Below, in pieces: positions 29,504 to 41,736 of a stretch of DNA of 64,000 nt. Below the pieces are notes generated by a model that was not told the DNA's origin, searched no databases, and worked only from the letters and a program-made list of their open reading frames with translations. How positions within the stretch are numbered: the stretch's first letter is position 1; each line of letters begins with the position of its first letter. The position numbers were made by a program, and so were the translations under genes. The DNA comes from Pseudomonadota bacterium (GTDB lineage: Bacteria; Pseudomonadota; Alphaproteobacteria; Acetobacterales; Acetobacteraceae): the NCBI GenBank assembly GCA_021818505.1, contig JAKADX010000001.1, forward strand, positions 1 through 64,000, written 5' to 3'.

Positions 29504-30157
29504 TCACTCCGCCGGCTGCGCATCTAGCGAGGTCAGCGTGGTCGGCCCGCCCTCCGGCGCCGAGCCTTGTCGCCCGGCCATCGACCCGGCCGGCGGCCGC
29601 TCGCCACGGCGCAGCGCCGCGATCAGCGCCTCGGTGCGCTCGGCGTCCATGTCCTCGTAGAAATCGTTGTCCACCTGCAGAATCGGTGCATTTACACATG
29701 CCCCTAGGCATTCCACCTCGGTCATGGTGAACATCCCGTCGGCGCTGGTCTCGCCCCACCCCTGGATGCCAGTCGCCTTGCGGCACGCTGCCGTCACTGC
29801 ATCCGACCCGCGCAGCCAGCACGGCGTCGTCGTGCAGACCTGCAGATGAAACTGACCAATGGGGCGCGTGTTGAACATCAGATAGAAGGTGGCAACCTCA
29901 TAGACACGCATCGGCGGCATTTCGAGTTTTTGCGCTACCGCATCCATAGCCACGCGCGGCACCCAGGCGCTGCCGCTGCTTCGCTTCATCTGCTCCTGTA
30001 CGATGTAGAGGAGCGGGATCACTGCACTGGCCTGACGACCCGGCGGATATTTCGCCACCACCTTCGTGATCTCCGCCTCGCTCACCGCGTCGAAGGCAAA
30101 GCCGGTGGGTTGCGCGAACTGCTCGGCTTTGGCGCCGTCACCAATGTCTTCGGCCAT
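29504..30157 (-). CDS. nuoE: NADH-quinone oxidoreductase subunit E
   Basis: A 217-residue thioredoxin-like subunit binding a 2Fe-2S cluster (N1a). The ligands are in VCTTTPCWLRGSD and VECLGACVNAP. The last about 45 residues (RTEALIAALRRGERPPAGS onward) are a low-complexity tail beyond the cluster domain, as in many alphaproteobacterial NuoE proteins. It pairs with NuoF in the NADH dehydrogenase module. Confidence 0.96.
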   Translation of the reverse strand: MAEDIGDGAKAEQFAQPTGFAFDAVSEAEITKVVAKYPPGRQASAVIPLLYIVQEQMKRSSGSAWVPRVAMDAVAQKLEMPPMRVYEVATFYLMFNTRPIGQFHLQVCTTTPCWLRGSDAVTAACRKATGIQGWGETSADGMFTMTEVECLGACVNAPILQVDNDFYEDMDAERTEALIAALRRGERPPAGSMAGRQGSAPEGGPTTLTSLDAQPAE

Positions 30158-30160
30158 GAC

Positions 30161-31381
30161 CTACCTATCGATCTCGCCGAACACGATGTCGAGCGATCCG
30201 ATGATGGCCACCGCATCGGCCAGCATGTGTCGCTTCGCCATCACGTCGACCGCCTGCAAATGCGCAAATCCGGTGGGCCGGATTTTGCAGCGGTACGGGC
30301 GGTTGGTGCCGTCGGCCACGAGATAGACCGCGAATTCCCCCTTGGGCGATTCGACCGCGGCATAGGTGGCGCCAGGCGGAACATGAAATCCCTCTGTGTA
30401 CAGCTTGAAGTGATGAATCAGCGCCTCCATCGAGCGCTTCATTTCCGCGCGCGAGGGCGGCGTGAACTTGTGGTCGAGCGTCTTCACGGGGCCGGGTTTC
30501 ATCAGCGCCAGGCACTGCTTGATGATCTTCACGCTCTCCCGCATCTCGACCATGCGTACCAGATAACGGTCGTAGCAGTCGCCGTTGCGTCCGACCGCCA
30601 CGTTGAACTGCACGCGGTCGTACATCGCATAAGGCTGCGCGCGGCGAAGGTCCCACGGGACGCCGCTGGCACGCAGGCACGGGCCGCTGAATCCCCAGGC
30701 CAACGCCTGCTGGGCGCTCATCACGCCGATATCGACCGTGCGCTGCTTCCAGATGCGATTTGCGGTGAGCAGTTCCTCAAGATCGTCAATGAATTTCGGG
30801 AACTCCTCGGCCCATTCGGCGATCCGATCGGCAAGCCCGGCCGGCAGGTCGCGGTTGACACCACCGGGCCGATAGTAATTCGCGTGCAATCGCGCGCCAG
30901 ACGCGGCCTCGTAGAATTCCATCAGCTTTTCGCGTTCCTCGAACCCCCACAGACTCGGCGTGATCGCGCCGACATCGAGCGCATAAGTCGTGAGGTTGAG
31001 CAGATGGTTGAGGACGCGCGTGATCTCATCGAACAGCGTGCGGATCCATTGCGCACGCTCCGGCACATCGATCGCCGCCAGATGCTCGATCGCGCGCACA
31101 TACGCATGTTCCTGCGCCATCGGACTGACGTAGTCGAGCCGATCGAAATAGGCGTTGGCCTGCAGATAGCTCTTGTACTCGATCAGCTTCTCGGTGCCGC
31201 GATGCAACAGGCCGATATGGGGATCGGCGCGCTCCACCACCTCGCCGTCCATCTCCAGGATCAGCCGCAACACGCCGTGCGCCGCGGGATGCTGAGGGCC
31301 GAAATTGATGGCGTGGCTGTCGATCTCGACGGTCCTGCGGTTGTCCGCCGGCGCCGGCTTGCTGATGATCGTCTCGGTCAC
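30161..31381 (-). CDS. nuoD: NADH-quinone oxidoreductase subunit D
   Basis: A 406-residue 49-kDa-type subunit that forms the quinone-binding site with Nuo[22 protein letters not shown] and [15 protein letters not shown] are the conserved quinone-site regions, and the C-terminal [13 protein letters not shown] is the family's usual ending. The start is GTG at 31381, with GGAGG 7 bases upstream and a GTGA overlap with the nuoC stop. NuoC and NuoD are separate polypeptides, unlike the E. coli fusion. Confidence 0.97.
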   Translation of the reverse strand: MTETIISKPAPADNRRTVEIDSHAINFGPQHPAAHGVLRLILEMDGEVVERADPHIGLLHRGTEKLIEYKSYLQANAYFDRLDYVSPMAQEHAYVRAIEHLAAIDVPERAQWIRTLFDEITRVLNHLLNLTTYALDVGAITPSLWGFEEREKLMEFYEAASGARLHANYYRPGGVNRDLPAGLADRIAEWAEEFPKFIDDLEELLTANRIWKQRTVDIGVMSAQQALAWGFSGPCLRASGVPWDLRRAQPYAMYDRVQFNVAVGRNGDCYDRYLVRMVEMRESVKIIKQCLALMKPGPVKTLDHKFTPPSRAEMKRSMEALIHHFKLYTEGFHVPPGATYAAVESPKGEFAVYLVADGTNRPYRCKIRPTGFAHLQAVDVMAKRHMLADAVAIIGSLDIVFGEIDR

Positions 31382-32022
31382 GGCTTCGCCTCCTTCTCGG
31401 CGGCAAGCCGCGCCGCGTGCGCCTTCTCGTCGCCGGGCAAGGACGTGATCGCCTCCCACGGTGAGAGGAAGTCGAAGTTGCGGAAGTCCTGCGTCAGCTT
31501 CACAGGCTCATAGACGACCTGCTTGCGGTCCTCGTCATAGCGGACCTGCACATAGCCGCTGAGCGGGAAATCCTTGCGCATCGGATGCCCCTCGAAGCCG
31601 TAGTCGGTCAGGATGCGGCGCAAATCCGGCTGGCCTGAGAAGACGATGCCGTAGAGGTCCCAGGCCTCGCGCTCCCACCACGTCGCGACCGGCCAGACAC
31701 CACTGACCGACGGCACCGGCGTTGTCGCATCGGTGGCGACGATGATGCGAATACGCTGGTTCAGCGACACCGACAGCAGGTTGTACACCACCTCGAATCG
31801 CTCGCCGCGTTCGGGCCAATCCACGCCGCACAGATCCATCAGTTGTTCGAAAGCAAAACGCGGATCGTCGCGCAGCGTCAGCATGACCGGTATCAGCGCC
31901 TCGACGCGCACCCGCGCCACCACCTCACCCAGCTCCACGCCGGCGCTCGCCACGCCGGCAAGGCCGCCCATCTGCTCGGCCAGCGCCGTCACCGGCGCCG
32001 CCTCCACTGCGCGCTCAGCCAC
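31378..32022 (-). CDS. nuoC: NADH-quinone oxidoreductase subunit C
   Basis: A 214-residue 30-kDa-type subunit of the peripheral arm. The signature [10 protein letters not shown] ([16 protein letters not shown]) and [20 protein letters not shown] are intact. The start is uncertain: GTG at 32022 overlaps the nuoB stop by 8 bases and gives a normal length, but a later GTG would remove only poorly conserved residues. It ends by overlapping nuoD. Confidence 0.95.
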   Translation of the reverse strand: MAERAVEAAPVTALAEQMGGLAGVASAGVELGEVVARVRVEALIPVMLTLRDDPRFAFEQLMDLCGVDWPERGERFEVVYNLLSVSLNQRIRIIVATDATTPVPSVSGVWPVATWWEREAWDLYGIVFSGQPDLRRILTDYGFEGHPMRKDFPLSGYVQVRYDEDRKQVVYEPVKLTQDFRNFDFLSPWEAITSLPGDEKAHAARLAAEKEAKP

Positions 32023-32584
32023 GAAGGATCGTCCCGGTCCGACGTATTTTCTTCTGCAGCTGCATGATGCCGTACACCAGCGCCTCGGCAGTCGGTGGGC
32101 AGCCGGGCACGTACACATCGACCGGCACCACGCGATCGCAACCCCGCACCACCGAGTAGGAATAGTGGTAGTAGCCGCCACCGTTGGCGCAGCTACCCAT
32201 GCTGATGACCCAGCGCGGCTCGGCCATCTGGTCATATACTTTGCGCAGCGCGGGGGCCATCTTGTTGGTGAGCGTGCCCGCGACGATCATCACGTCGCTC
32301 TGCCGCGGAGAGGCGCGTGGGATCGTGCCGAAGCGGTCCAGGTCGTACCGTGGCATGTAGGCGTGGATCATCTCCACCGCGCAGCACGCCAGCCCGAACG
32401 TCATCGGCCACAGGCTCCCGGTGCGTGCCCAGTTCACCACGCGATCAAGCTGTGCCACCACGAAGCCGCGCCCTTCGATCTCACCGGTGATGCCCTTGAC
32501 CACTGCGTCCTGGGCCGGCCCCGGCGGCAGGGCTTCGCGGTTCCAGGCGACCGCGGGGGCCGCGTTGTCGCTCACGGCATCCAT
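32015..32584 (-). CDS. nuoB: NADH-quinone oxidoreductase subunit B
   Basis: A 189-residue subunit carrying the terminal 4Fe-4S cluster N2, next to the quinone site. The adjacent cysteines in [10 protein letters not shown] are the hallmark, with further ligands in [12 protein letters not shown] and [12 protein letters not shown]. The ATG at 32584 ([10 protein letters not shown]) is preferred because it follows the nuoA stop by 7 bases; a more upstream start would overlap nuoA. Confidence 0.97.
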   Translation of the reverse strand: MDAVSDNAAPAVAWNREALPPGPAQDAVVKGITGEIEGRGFVVAQLDRVVNWARTGSLWPMTFGLACCAVEMIHAYMPRYDLDRFGTIPRASPRQSDVMIVAGTLTNKMAPALRKVYDQMAEPRWVISMGSCANGGGYYHYSYSVVRGCDRVVPVDVYVPGCPPTAEALVYGIMQLQKKIRRTGTILRG

Positions 32585-32591
32585 CGCTGCC

Positions 32592-32966
32592 TCACTCCCA
32601 CTCCAGCGCACCCTTGTTCCATTCGTAGATGAAGCCGACGGTCAGAACGGCAAGGAAGCCGAACATCGACAGCAGGCCGAAGAGGCCGATGCGCGAAAGG
32701 CTGACGGCCCATGGGAACAGGAACGCCACTTCCAGGTCGAAGATGATGAAAAGAATGGAGACCAGATAGAAGCGAACATCGAACCGCCGTCGCGCATCGT
32801 CGAACGCCTCGAACCCGCATTCATAGGCGGACAGCTTTTCCGGATAGGGACGCTGCCGTGCCACGATCAGCGAGCCGAACGCCATTGCCACGGCAATGAC
32901 GGCAGCGATGACGATGAACACCACGATCGGGAAATAGTTGGCCAGGAGCGGGCCCATCGAGGTCAT
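32592..32966 (-). CDS. nuoA: NADH-quinone oxidoreductase subunit A
   Basis: A 124-residue membrane subunit with three helices, the first gene of the operon. The loop [24 protein letters not shown] with the conserved cysteine and the helix [13 protein letters not shown] are diagnostic. AGGAAAGG precedes the ATG at 32966. The 113 bp to tRNA-Asp should hold the nuo promoter unless the operon is read through from hupB and the tRNAs; I found no convincing promoter hexamers there. Confidence 0.96.
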   Translation of the reverse strand: MTSMGPLLANYFPIVVFIVIAAVIAVAMAFGSLIVARQRPYPEKLSAYECGFEAFDDARRRFDVRFYLVSILFIIFDLEVAFLFPWAVSLSRIGLFGLLSMFGFLAVLTVGFIYEWNKGALEWE

Positions 32967-33079
32967 CCTTTCCTGCGGCCAGGACGCCGATACCGCAGCG
33001 CAGCATCGAAGCGACCTTAGCTGCGACCGCCCGCCTTTGCCAGAGGGGGAGCGGCGAGGCTGGTACTCAGGAAAACCGC

Positions 33080-33156
<77 letters not shown>

Positions 33157-33236
33157 TGCGGCAGGCGGCTGCATCTAGACCGCGTCCCCGGCATGGTCAA
33201 CCGGCAAAAAGCACCCCTGTCCCATGCCGGAACGTG

Positions 33237-33311
33237 TGGTGGGCGGTGACGGGTTCGAACCGCCGGCCCTCTCGGTGTAAACGAGATGCTCTACCGCTGA
33301 GCTAACCGCCC
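33237..33311 (-). tRNA. tRNA-Val (UAC)
   Basis: Minus-strand 75-nt cloverleaf beginning GGGCGGTTAGCTCAGCGG with a perfect acceptor pairing to ACCGCCC, discriminator A and encoded CCA. The anticodon loop TTTACAC gives UAC. It lies only 16 bp downstream of hupB, so hupB, tRNA-Val and tRNA-Asp may be one transcript that is processed. Confidence 0.95.
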
Positions 33312-33327
33312 GACGCGGGATGCCCCG

Positions 33328-33600
33328 CTAGTTCACCGCGTCCTTGAGAGCCTTGCCGGGCTTGAAGCGCACCGAGGTCGAGGCCGCGATCTTGATCTCC
33401 TCGCCGGTGCGCGGGTTGCGGCCGGTGGAGGCCTTGCGCGCGGCGGTGGCAAAGCTGCCGAAGCCGACCAGCCGCACCTCTTCCTTGCGCTTCAGCGCCG
33501 TCTCGATGGCGGCGAACACGGCGTCCACCACCTCGGCCGCCTTCGCCTTCGGCAGGTCCGTCTGGTCTGCAACCGCTGCGATCAGATCCATCTTGTTCAC
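33328..33600 (-). CDS. hupB: DNA-binding protein HU
   Basis: A 90-residue histone-like protein that bends and compacts DNA as a dimer. The body matches the HU/IHF fold: MNKMDLIAAVADQ, VRLVGFGSFATAAR, then the DNA-intercalating arm tip GRNPRTGEEI and the end VRFKPGKALKDAV. The start is GTG at 33600, since AGGGGG lies about 7 bases upstream and the result is the family's usual MNK opening; an in-frame TTG two codons earlier and an ATG three codons later are alternatives. It is located between lon and tRNA-Val. Confidence 0.95.
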   Translation of the reverse strand: MNKMDLIAAVADQTDLPKAKAAEVVDAVFAAIETALKRKEEVRLVGFGSFATAARKASTGRNPRTGEEIKIAASTSVRFKPGKALKDAVN

Positions 33601-33667
33601 GATCAAACCCCCTGTCTTCCCATCCCTGACGTCCCCCGCGAGTCACCCTCGCCGCGGCCGGAGCGAC

Positions 33668-33695
33668 ACTAGAGGCCGGTTTTCCGCCACGTCAA
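33668..33695 (-). promoter_or_regulatory. Putative sigma-70-type promoter of hupB
   Basis: On the minus strand TTGACG (33695-33690) is followed after 16 bases by TCTAGT (33673-33668). The start would lie near 33661, leaving a 60-base leader before the hupB GTG. Hexamers were matched by eye. Confidence 0.45.
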
Positions 33696-33750
33696 CGACG
33701 CGTGGCCGAAAACTGCGCATTTCGTTGGTTCGCGTAGCGCCAGGACACCG

Positions 33751-33781
33751 CAACGGCCCGCCAGAAGCTGGCGGGCCGTTG
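33751..33781 (-). terminator. Strong stem-loop after lon
   Basis: A perfect 13-bp stem (CAACGGCCCGCCA paired with its complement, 5-base loop) begins 16 bases beyond the lon stop codon. There is no following T run, so it may stabilise the lon mRNA 3' end or terminate weakly rather than act as a classical intrinsic terminator. It separates lon from hupB. Confidence 0.55.
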
Positions 33782-33796
33782 CGGCCGATGCCCCGG

Positions 33797-36244
<2,448 letters not shown>

Positions 36245-36345
36245 TCGGTGACCTCCTACTGGACAGTCGGGATGCGCCCGCCCCGTTGGGCACGGACCAC
36301 ATCGTCAGGGGCGTCGGATTCAGCCACGCTCCCCGTACTGCCCGG

Positions 36346-36374
36346 ATATCGGCACCCCCTGGCGGTGCCGCAAG
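36346..36374 (-). promoter_or_regulatory. Putative RpoH (sigma-32) promoter of lon
   Basis: On the minus strand CTTG (36374-36371) is followed after 18 bases by CCGATAT (36352-36346). This fits the alphaproteobacterial RpoH pattern CTTG-N17/18-CYTATNT at 6 of 7 -10 positions. It is placed about 100 bp before the lon ATG, in the 184-bp clpX-lon spacer, and Lon is a classic heat-shock protein. Confidence 0.5.
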
Positions 36375-36428
36375 ACTTGAAAATGGGGCGGAGGGCACAA
36401 CGCACCCCTGCTGCGCCCGCCGCTCCCG

Positions 36429-37682
36429 TCAGGCGCTGTTCTCAACCCGTTCCTTGCCGTGAATATAGAGTGGTGCGGCGCGACTCTCAGCCACCTCGCG
36501 GTTGATCACCACCTCCTCCACCGCGTCCAGGCTCGGCAGTTCGAACATGGTGCCGAGCAGGATCTGCTCCATGATCGAGCGCAGGCCGCGCGCGCCGGTC
36601 TTGCGCGCGATCGCCCGCCGCGCCACCGACCCCAGCGCGTCCTCGGTGAAGTTGAGCTTGACCCCCTCCATCTCGAACAGACGCGCATACTGCTTGACCA
36701 GGGCGTTCTTCGGCTTGGTCAGGATCTCCATCAGCGCCTGCTCGTCGAGGTCATCCAGCGTCGCGACCACCGGCAGGCGGCCGATGAACTCGGGAATAAG
36801 GCCGAAGCGCAGCAGGTCCTCAGGCTCGACCTCGCGCAGGATGGCCCCCGTGCGGCGTTCGTCAGGGCTGCGCACCTCGGCGCCGAAACCCATCGCGGAG
36901 CCCTTGCCGCGGGCGGCGATGATCTTCTCCAGCCCGGCGAATGCACCGCCGCAGACGAACAGGATATTCGTCGTGTCAACTTGCAGGAATTCCTGCTGCG
37001 GATGCTTGCGCCCGCCCTGCGGCGGCACGGAGGCGATGGTGCCCTCCATGATCTTGAGCAACGCCTGCTGCACGCCCTCGCCGCTCACGTCGCGCGTGAT
37101 CGAGGGATTGTCGGACTTGCGACTGATCTTATCGACCTCGTCGATATAAACGATGCCGCGCTGCGCCCGCTCCACATTGTAGTCCGCCGCCTGGAGCAGC
37201 TTGAGAATGATGTTCTCCACGTCCTCGCCGACATAGCCCGCCTCAGTCAGCGTGGTGGCGTCCGCCATGGTGAACGGCACATCCAGAATGCGCGCCAGCG
37301 TCTGCGCAAGCAGCGTCTTACCGGAGCCGGTCGGGCCGACCAGCAATATATTCGATTTGGCAATCTCAACGTCGTTGCTCTTGGCCGCGTGGGCCAGGCG
37401 CTTGTAGTGGTTGTGCACGGCGACGCTGAGCACCCGCTTGGCATGGGCCTGGCCGATCACGTAATCATCCAGGACCTTGCAGATCTCCTTGGGCGTCGGC
37501 ACGCCATCGCGAGATTTCACAAGGTGAGTCTTGTGCTCCTCGCGAATGATATCCATGCACAGTTCGACGCACTCGTCGCAGATGAACACCGTCGGCCCGG
37601 CGATTAGCTTGCGGACCTCATGCTGCGACTTGCCGCAAAAGGAACAGTAGAGGGTGTTCTTGGAATCGCCGGACTTGCTCAT
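36429..37682 (-). CDS. clpX: ATP-dependent Clp protease ATP-binding subunit ClpX
   Basis: A 417-residue AAA+ unfoldase that feeds substrates to ClpP. The N-terminal C4 zinc domain shows YCSFCGK and [10 protein letters not shown]. Walker A is [15 protein letters not shown], Walker B is [10 protein letters not shown], and the IGF-type loop and sensor regions are in place; the C-terminus is intact. The ATG at 37682 has AGGAG 5 bases upstream; a GTG two codons earlier is possible but poorly spaced. It lies downstream of clpP with its own spacer of about 250 bp, suggesting a separate promoter. Confidence 0.96.
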   Translation of the reverse strand: MSKSGDSKNTLYCSFCGKSQHEVRKLIAGPTVFICDECVELCMDIIREEHKTHLVKSRDGVPTPKEICKVLDDYVIGQAHAKRVLSVAVHNHYKRLAHAAKSNDVEIAKSNILLVGPTGSGKTLLAQTLARILDVPFTMADATTLTEAGYVGEDVENIILKLLQAADYNVERAQRGIVYIDEVDKISRKSDNPSITRDVSGEGVQQALLKIMEGTIASVPPQGGRKHPQQEFLQVDTTNILFVCGGAFAGLEKIIAARGKGSAMGFGAEVRSPDERRTGAILREVEPEDLLRFGLIPEFIGRLPVVATLDDLDEQALMEILTKPKNALVKQYARLFEMEGVKLNFTEDALGSVARRAIARKTGARGLRSIMEQILLGTMFELPSLDAVEEVVINREVAESRAAPLYIHGKERVENSA

Positions 37683-37722
37683 GAGCACTCCTGCCCCGCG
37701 TCGTCGGGGACACTCGCCGAAA

Positions 37723-37752
37723 AGTCTAGTCCCCGCGCACCCGCAGGGACAA
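37723..37752 (-). promoter_or_regulatory. Putative clpX promoter
   Basis: Minus-strand TTGTCC (37752-37747) and TAGACT (37728-37723), separated by 18 bases, lie about 40 bases before the clpX ATG. Each hexamer matches consensus at four of six positions, so this is a tentative call. Confidence 0.3.
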
Positions 37753-37935
37753 GAAAGCGCCGGGCAACCTCGGCCCCCGCCCGGCCGACCGGGCCGATGA
37801 AAGGATCACCTTGCCAGAACGGCACGGGTGACGGGAAGAGCCGAGCGGCTTTCTGCGTCGCCAATGCCTCACCTGTGCGCAGGGTGGCGGATTTGCAACG
37901 CCCGTAGCGGCGGGAGCGGCCCGGTGCCGTGCCGG

Positions 37936-38580
37936 TCAGCCGCGCGCCTCGGTTTCGGCAGGGGTGGGACGGCGCTCCACGACCTCATCCACCAGCCCGA
38001 ACGCACAGGCCTCCTCGGCCGACATATAGGTATCGCGTTCCAGCTTGCGCTCGATCGCGTCGATCGGCTGGCCGGTGTGGCGCTGGTATATCTGGTTCAG
38101 CCGGCCGCGCAGGTGCAGAATTTCGCGCGCCTGGATCTCGATATCGGCTGCCTGCCCCTGCGCGCCGCCGGAGGGCTGGTGAACCATGACCCGGGCGTTG
38201 GGCAAGGCGAAGCGCTTGCCCTTGGCGCCGGCGCACAGCAGCAGGCTACCCATGCTCGCCGCCTGCCCGATGCAGACCGTGCTGACCGGGCTGCGGATGT
38301 ACTGCATGGTGTCGTAAATCGCCAGCCCGGCCGAGACCACGCCGCCGGGGCTGTTGATGTAGAAGGCGATGTCCTTGGTGGGGTTCTCGCTCTCCAGGAA
38401 CAGCAGTTGCGCGCACAGCAGTGCGCTCACCTGGTCATAGACCGGCCCGGTCAGGAACACGATCCGTTCCTTCAGCAGCCGCGAATAGATGTCATAGGCA
38501 CGTTCTCCGCGGGCAGTCTGTTCGACCACCATCGGCACCAGCGCGTTGTCATAGATCTCGACCGGGTCGCGATCCCTCAT
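37936..38580 (-). CDS. clpP: ATP-dependent Clp protease proteolytic subunit ClpP
   Basis: A 214-residue serine peptidase that assembles into a double heptameric ring. The catalytic Ser is in [11 protein letters not shown] and the His in MVHQPSGG; the handle region [11 protein letters not shown] follows. The ATG at 38580 is preceded by AGAGG and gives [21 protein letters not shown], the usual N-terminus including the processing region before the mature start. It follows tig by 96 bp and precedes clpX, the standard order. Confidence 0.96.
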   Translation of the reverse strand: MRDRDPVEIYDNALVPMVVEQTARGERAYDIYSRLLKERIVFLTGPVYDQVSALLCAQLLFLESENPTKDIAFYINSPGGVVSAGLAIYDTMQYIRSPVSTVCIGQAASMGSLLLCAGAKGKRFALPNARVMVHQPSGGAQGQAADIEIQAREILHLRGRLNQIYQRHTGQPIDAIERKLERDTYMSAEEACAFGLVDEVVERRPTPAETEARG

Positions 38581-38676
38581 CCTCTGTCCTTCCCACCTGC
38601 CGGTGCCATCCCGGCGTCGCCATCCTGCCGTCGGGGCCAACTCATAGATGGGCGCCCGGCGGCCGACGGTCCAGCC

Positions 38677-40107
38677 TCAGCCCTCGCTCCCCGCCATTTG
38701 TCCGGCCGCTTCCCCGCCTTCCGCCGCCTCCCCGACCGCCTGCGGCTGTGCCGCCGCAGCGATCGTGGCCGGCAGCTCCGGGTCGCGCGCGAGTTCCTCG
38801 GGCGTCACGGTCTGCTCCGCGATCTGCGCCTGCGCCAGGACGTGATCGACCACCTTCTCCTCGAAGATCGGCGCCCGCAGCGACTCCGCCGCCTGCGGGT
38901 TCTTACGGAAGAAATCCAACACTTTCTGTTCCTGGCCGGGGTAGCGCATAGCCTCGGCGCGCATCGCCCGCGTCAGCTCATCCTGGCTCACCGTGATGTT
39001 GCCGACCCGCCCGATCTCGGCCAGGAGCAGCCCGAGCCGCACCCGCCGTTCGGCGATCGCGCGGTACTCCGCCTGCAGCGTGGCCTCGTCCTTGCCGCGG
39101 TCGTCATCGTCCAGGCGCCCGGCCTTGCGGTCGGCTTCGACGCGCTGCCAGATCTGCTGGAACTCGCCATCGACCATGCCCTGCGGCACCGGGAAATCGG
39201 CGCGGGCGGCGAGCGCGTCGAGCAACTGCCGCTTCAGCCGCAACCGCGAGAGCTGGTCGTATTCGCGCTGGACCTGGGTGGAAATTGCCTCCCGCACCTC
39301 GGCCAGACCGCCTTCGAAACCCAGCTTCTCGGCCAGCGCGTCATCGACGGGGGGCACGATGGCACGCTTCAGCGCCTTGGCGCTCACGTCGAACACGGCG
39401 GCCTTTCCTGCCACCTCCTTCGCGCCGTAATCCTCGGGGAAGGTGACGTGCAACTGCCGGCTCTCGCCGGGCGACAGGCCGACGAGTTGCTCGGAAAAGC
39501 CGGGAATGAAACCCGGCCCCGCCACCTCGATGTCGATCCCGCTCGCGCTGCCCCCGGTGAAAGTCACGCCATCCACCGTGCCCACGTAATCCAGCGTCAG
39601 CACGTCGCCGGCCTCGGCCGGCCGCGGCTCGGCCACCGACTCCAGGGTGCGCTGGCGGCGCGCGAGTTCATGCAGCGAGCGGTCGATCACCTCCGGCTGC
39701 GCCTCGGCCTTGAGCCGGGTCAGGCTCAGGCCGCTCAGGTCGGGCAGCGCGATCTCGGGCAGCAACTCCAGCTCGACCTTGAACTCCAGGTCTTTCTGGG
39801 CCGCCTGTGCTTCCGGCAACGCCACGACCTCGACGCGCGGCTGCCCGGCGGAGCGCAGCTTGCGCTCGGTCAGCACCTGCTGGGTGGCCTCGTTGACACT
39901 CTCCTCCAGCACCTCGGCGTTCACCGCCTGGCCGAACCGCTGCTTGACCACGGTCGGCGGCACCTTGCCGGGGCGAAAGCCGGGCAGCCGCAGCGTGCGG
40001 CCCAGTTCGGCAATGCGGCGGGCGCGACGCCCCTCGAAATCCGCAGCCGGTACGACCACGGTATAGGCGCGCTTCAGCCCGTCGGAGAGCGTCTCGGTAA
40101 CCTGCAT
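38677..40107 (-). CDS. tig: Trigger factor
   Basis: A 476-residue ribosome-associated chaperone and prolyl isomerase. The N-terminal ribosome-binding domain carries the signature GFRPGKVPPTVVKQRFG, and the FKBP-like PPIase domain (VLTLDYVGTVDGVTFTGG onward) spans residues about 150-240. The helical C-terminal arms end in an Ala/Gly/Glu-rich tail. The ATG at 40107 (MQVTETLSDGLKRAYTV) matches homologues. It heads the tig-clpP-clpX-lon block. Confidence 0.95.
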   Translation of the reverse strand: MQVTETLSDGLKRAYTVVVPAADFEGRRARRIAELGRTLRLPGFRPGKVPPTVVKQRFGQAVNAEVLEESVNEATQQVLTERKLRSAGQPRVEVVALPEAQAAQKDLEFKVELELLPEIALPDLSGLSLTRLKAEAQPEVIDRSLHELARRQRTLESVAEPRPAEAGDVLTLDYVGTVDGVTFTGGSASGIDIEVAGPGFIPGFSEQLVGLSPGESRQLHVTFPEDYGAKEVAGKAAVFDVSAKALKRAIVPPVDDALAEKLGFEGGLAEVREAISTQVQREYDQLSRLRLKRQLLDALAARADFPVPQGMVDGEFQQIWQRVEADRKAGRLDDDDRGKDEATLQAEYRAIAERRVRLGLLLAEIGRVGNITVSQDELTRAMRAEAMRYPGQEQKVLDFFRKNPQAAESLRAPIFEEKVVDHVLAQAQIAEQTVTPEELARDPELPATIAAAAQPQAVGEAAEGGEAAGQMAGSEG

Positions 40108-40149
40108 GGGAGGGACGATCCTCAGTAACCCAGGTTCAAAAAGCGCCGG

Positions 40150-40234
<85 letters not shown>

Positions 40235-40271
40235 TGCCGGCGGCCGTGAGCGCGCGGAGGTAGCGCAAGCG

Positions 40272-41576
40272 TCACGCCCGGGCAAGGGCGGGGCTGCTGG
40301 TTGCCGCCGGAATCGTCCGCCCCACCAGGGCCAGATAGCCGGCGGCGCAGACCACGCCCACCGCCGCCCCTACCAGCAGCGCGGGGACGAACGACCCGGT
40401 CGCCTGCACGATGAAGCCGGTCACCGTCGGCGCCAGCGCTCCACCCAGATAGCCGCCGAAGTTCTGCATCGCGCCGAGTGAGGCGGTGCAGTTCGCTGGC
40501 GCTGCCACAGACGGCATCGCCCACGCCGAGGTGGAGGAGACATAGACCAGGAACACCGAAAGCGAGATCGCCGCCACCGCCGTGAAATTGCTCGGTGTCT
40601 CAGCGGCGACGATCGTGGCCAGTGCCGCCAGGATCAGTGACGCGGCCATCGGGTATTTCCGGCTGCGCATCGGCGCGACGCCATGCTTCACGAGCAGGTC
40701 CACCAGCCGGCCGCCGAGGATGCTGCCGGCCACCCCGAACAGATATGGCACGGCCCCGACCCACCCTGTGCGCGCGATGCTCAGGTGTCGTTCCTGCTCC
40801 AGATATACCGGCAGCCAAGCGGTGTAGATCCAGGTCACATAGATCGTGCCGAAATAGCCGATCAGCATCCCCCAGGTCGTACGGTACGCGAACAGCCGCC
40901 TCCATTCCGCCCAGGTGACGGGGCTGGCCCGCGCGTCGGCCTCGTCACCCTCGGTGCGATAACGCTCCTCCTCCGCCGTCAGGGCCACCTGATGCGGCTC
41001 GCGGTAGATCGAGTAGAACGCCACCGCCACCAGCAGCCCGGCCACGCCCATGATGACGAACATCCAGCGCCAGCCGAAGGCGAGCATCAACGCGGTGAGC
41101 AGCGGCACCGAGATCGTGGTGCCGAGCGAGGACGAACTGTTCCACACCCCGGTCGCAAGTCCTCGGTCACGCACGTTGAACCAGTCGCGCGCGATGCGGG
41201 CGCTGGCCGGGAACTGCGGCGATTCGCCGACGCCCAGCAACATGCGCGCGGCGAAGAACTCGCCAAAGCTGCGAACCAGTCCGCCGATCAACTGCGCCAC
41301 CGACCACAGGGCCATCCCCAGCGCCAGCAGCCGCCGCGGCCCCAGCCGGTCGATCAGGCCGCCGGCCGGCAGTTGCGCGAACGCATAGGCCCACAGGAAT
41401 GCCGACAACAGCAGCCCCATGTCCCCGGCGCTCAGCCCGAGTTCGGCGCGGATCAGCGGATTGCCCACGGCCAGCGTGGCGCGGTCGATATAGTTGACGA
41501 CGCCGCCCAGCACGATCAGCGCCAGCGCGGTCCGCTGGATGGTGCGCAGGCGCGCCGTGGCGACGGTCGCAGTCAT
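40272..41576 (-). CDS. MFS transporter, probable anion:cation symporter family
   Basis: A 434-residue inner-membrane carrier with about 12 helices. The first loop GGLIDRLGPRRLL is the MFS motif between helices 2 and 3, and NYIDRATLAVGNPLIRAELG near the N-terminus resembles the ACS subfamily (sugar acids, tartrate, phthalate-type anions). The substrate cannot be fixed from the sequence, and no catabolic genes adjoin it. The ATG at 41576 follows a purine-poor region. It stands alone, preceding tRNA-Leu and divergent from the lipoprotein gene. Confidence 0.85.
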   Translation of the reverse strand: MTATVATARLRTIQRTALALIVLGGVVNYIDRATLAVGNPLIRAELGLSAGDMGLLLSAFLWAYAFAQLPAGGLIDRLGPRRLLALGMALWSVAQLIGGLVRSFGEFFAARMLLGVGESPQFPASARIARDWFNVRDRGLATGVWNSSSSLGTTISVPLLTALMLAFGWRWMFVIMGVAGLLVAVAFYSIYREPHQVALTAEEERYRTEGDEADARASPVTWAEWRRLFAYRTTWGMLIGYFGTIYVTWIYTAWLPVYLEQERHLSIARTGWVGAVPYLFGVAGSILGGRLVDLLVKHGVAPMRSRKYPMAASLILAALATIVAAETPSNFTAVAAISLSVFLVYVSSTSAWAMPSVAAPANCTASLGAMQNFGGYLGGALAPTVTGFIVQATGSFVPALLVGAAVGVVCAAGYLALVGRTIPAATSSPALARA

Positions 41577-41736
41577 GGCGTTCTCCCTACCCGCTGCTAA
41601 CCTGCCGGATCGGCCCGACCGGCTCAAGTCGGCGCGCAACGCAGGGCGGCGAATTCGCCCGATGCGAAATTCGAGGGGTGACAGGCGCCCACCCCCGCGC
41701 TTAGACCGCGCGGATTGCGGAAGGTAAGGACCCGTG

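Noticed and set aside
36371-36386. Plus-strand CTTGAAAATGGGG between lon and clpX considered as a heat-shock -35.
   Set aside because: No -10 at the right distance and no plus-strand gene downstream.
37679-37864. Possible 61-aa gene between clpP and clpX.
   Set aside because: No family, poor start context, and it overlaps the probable clpX promoter and leader.
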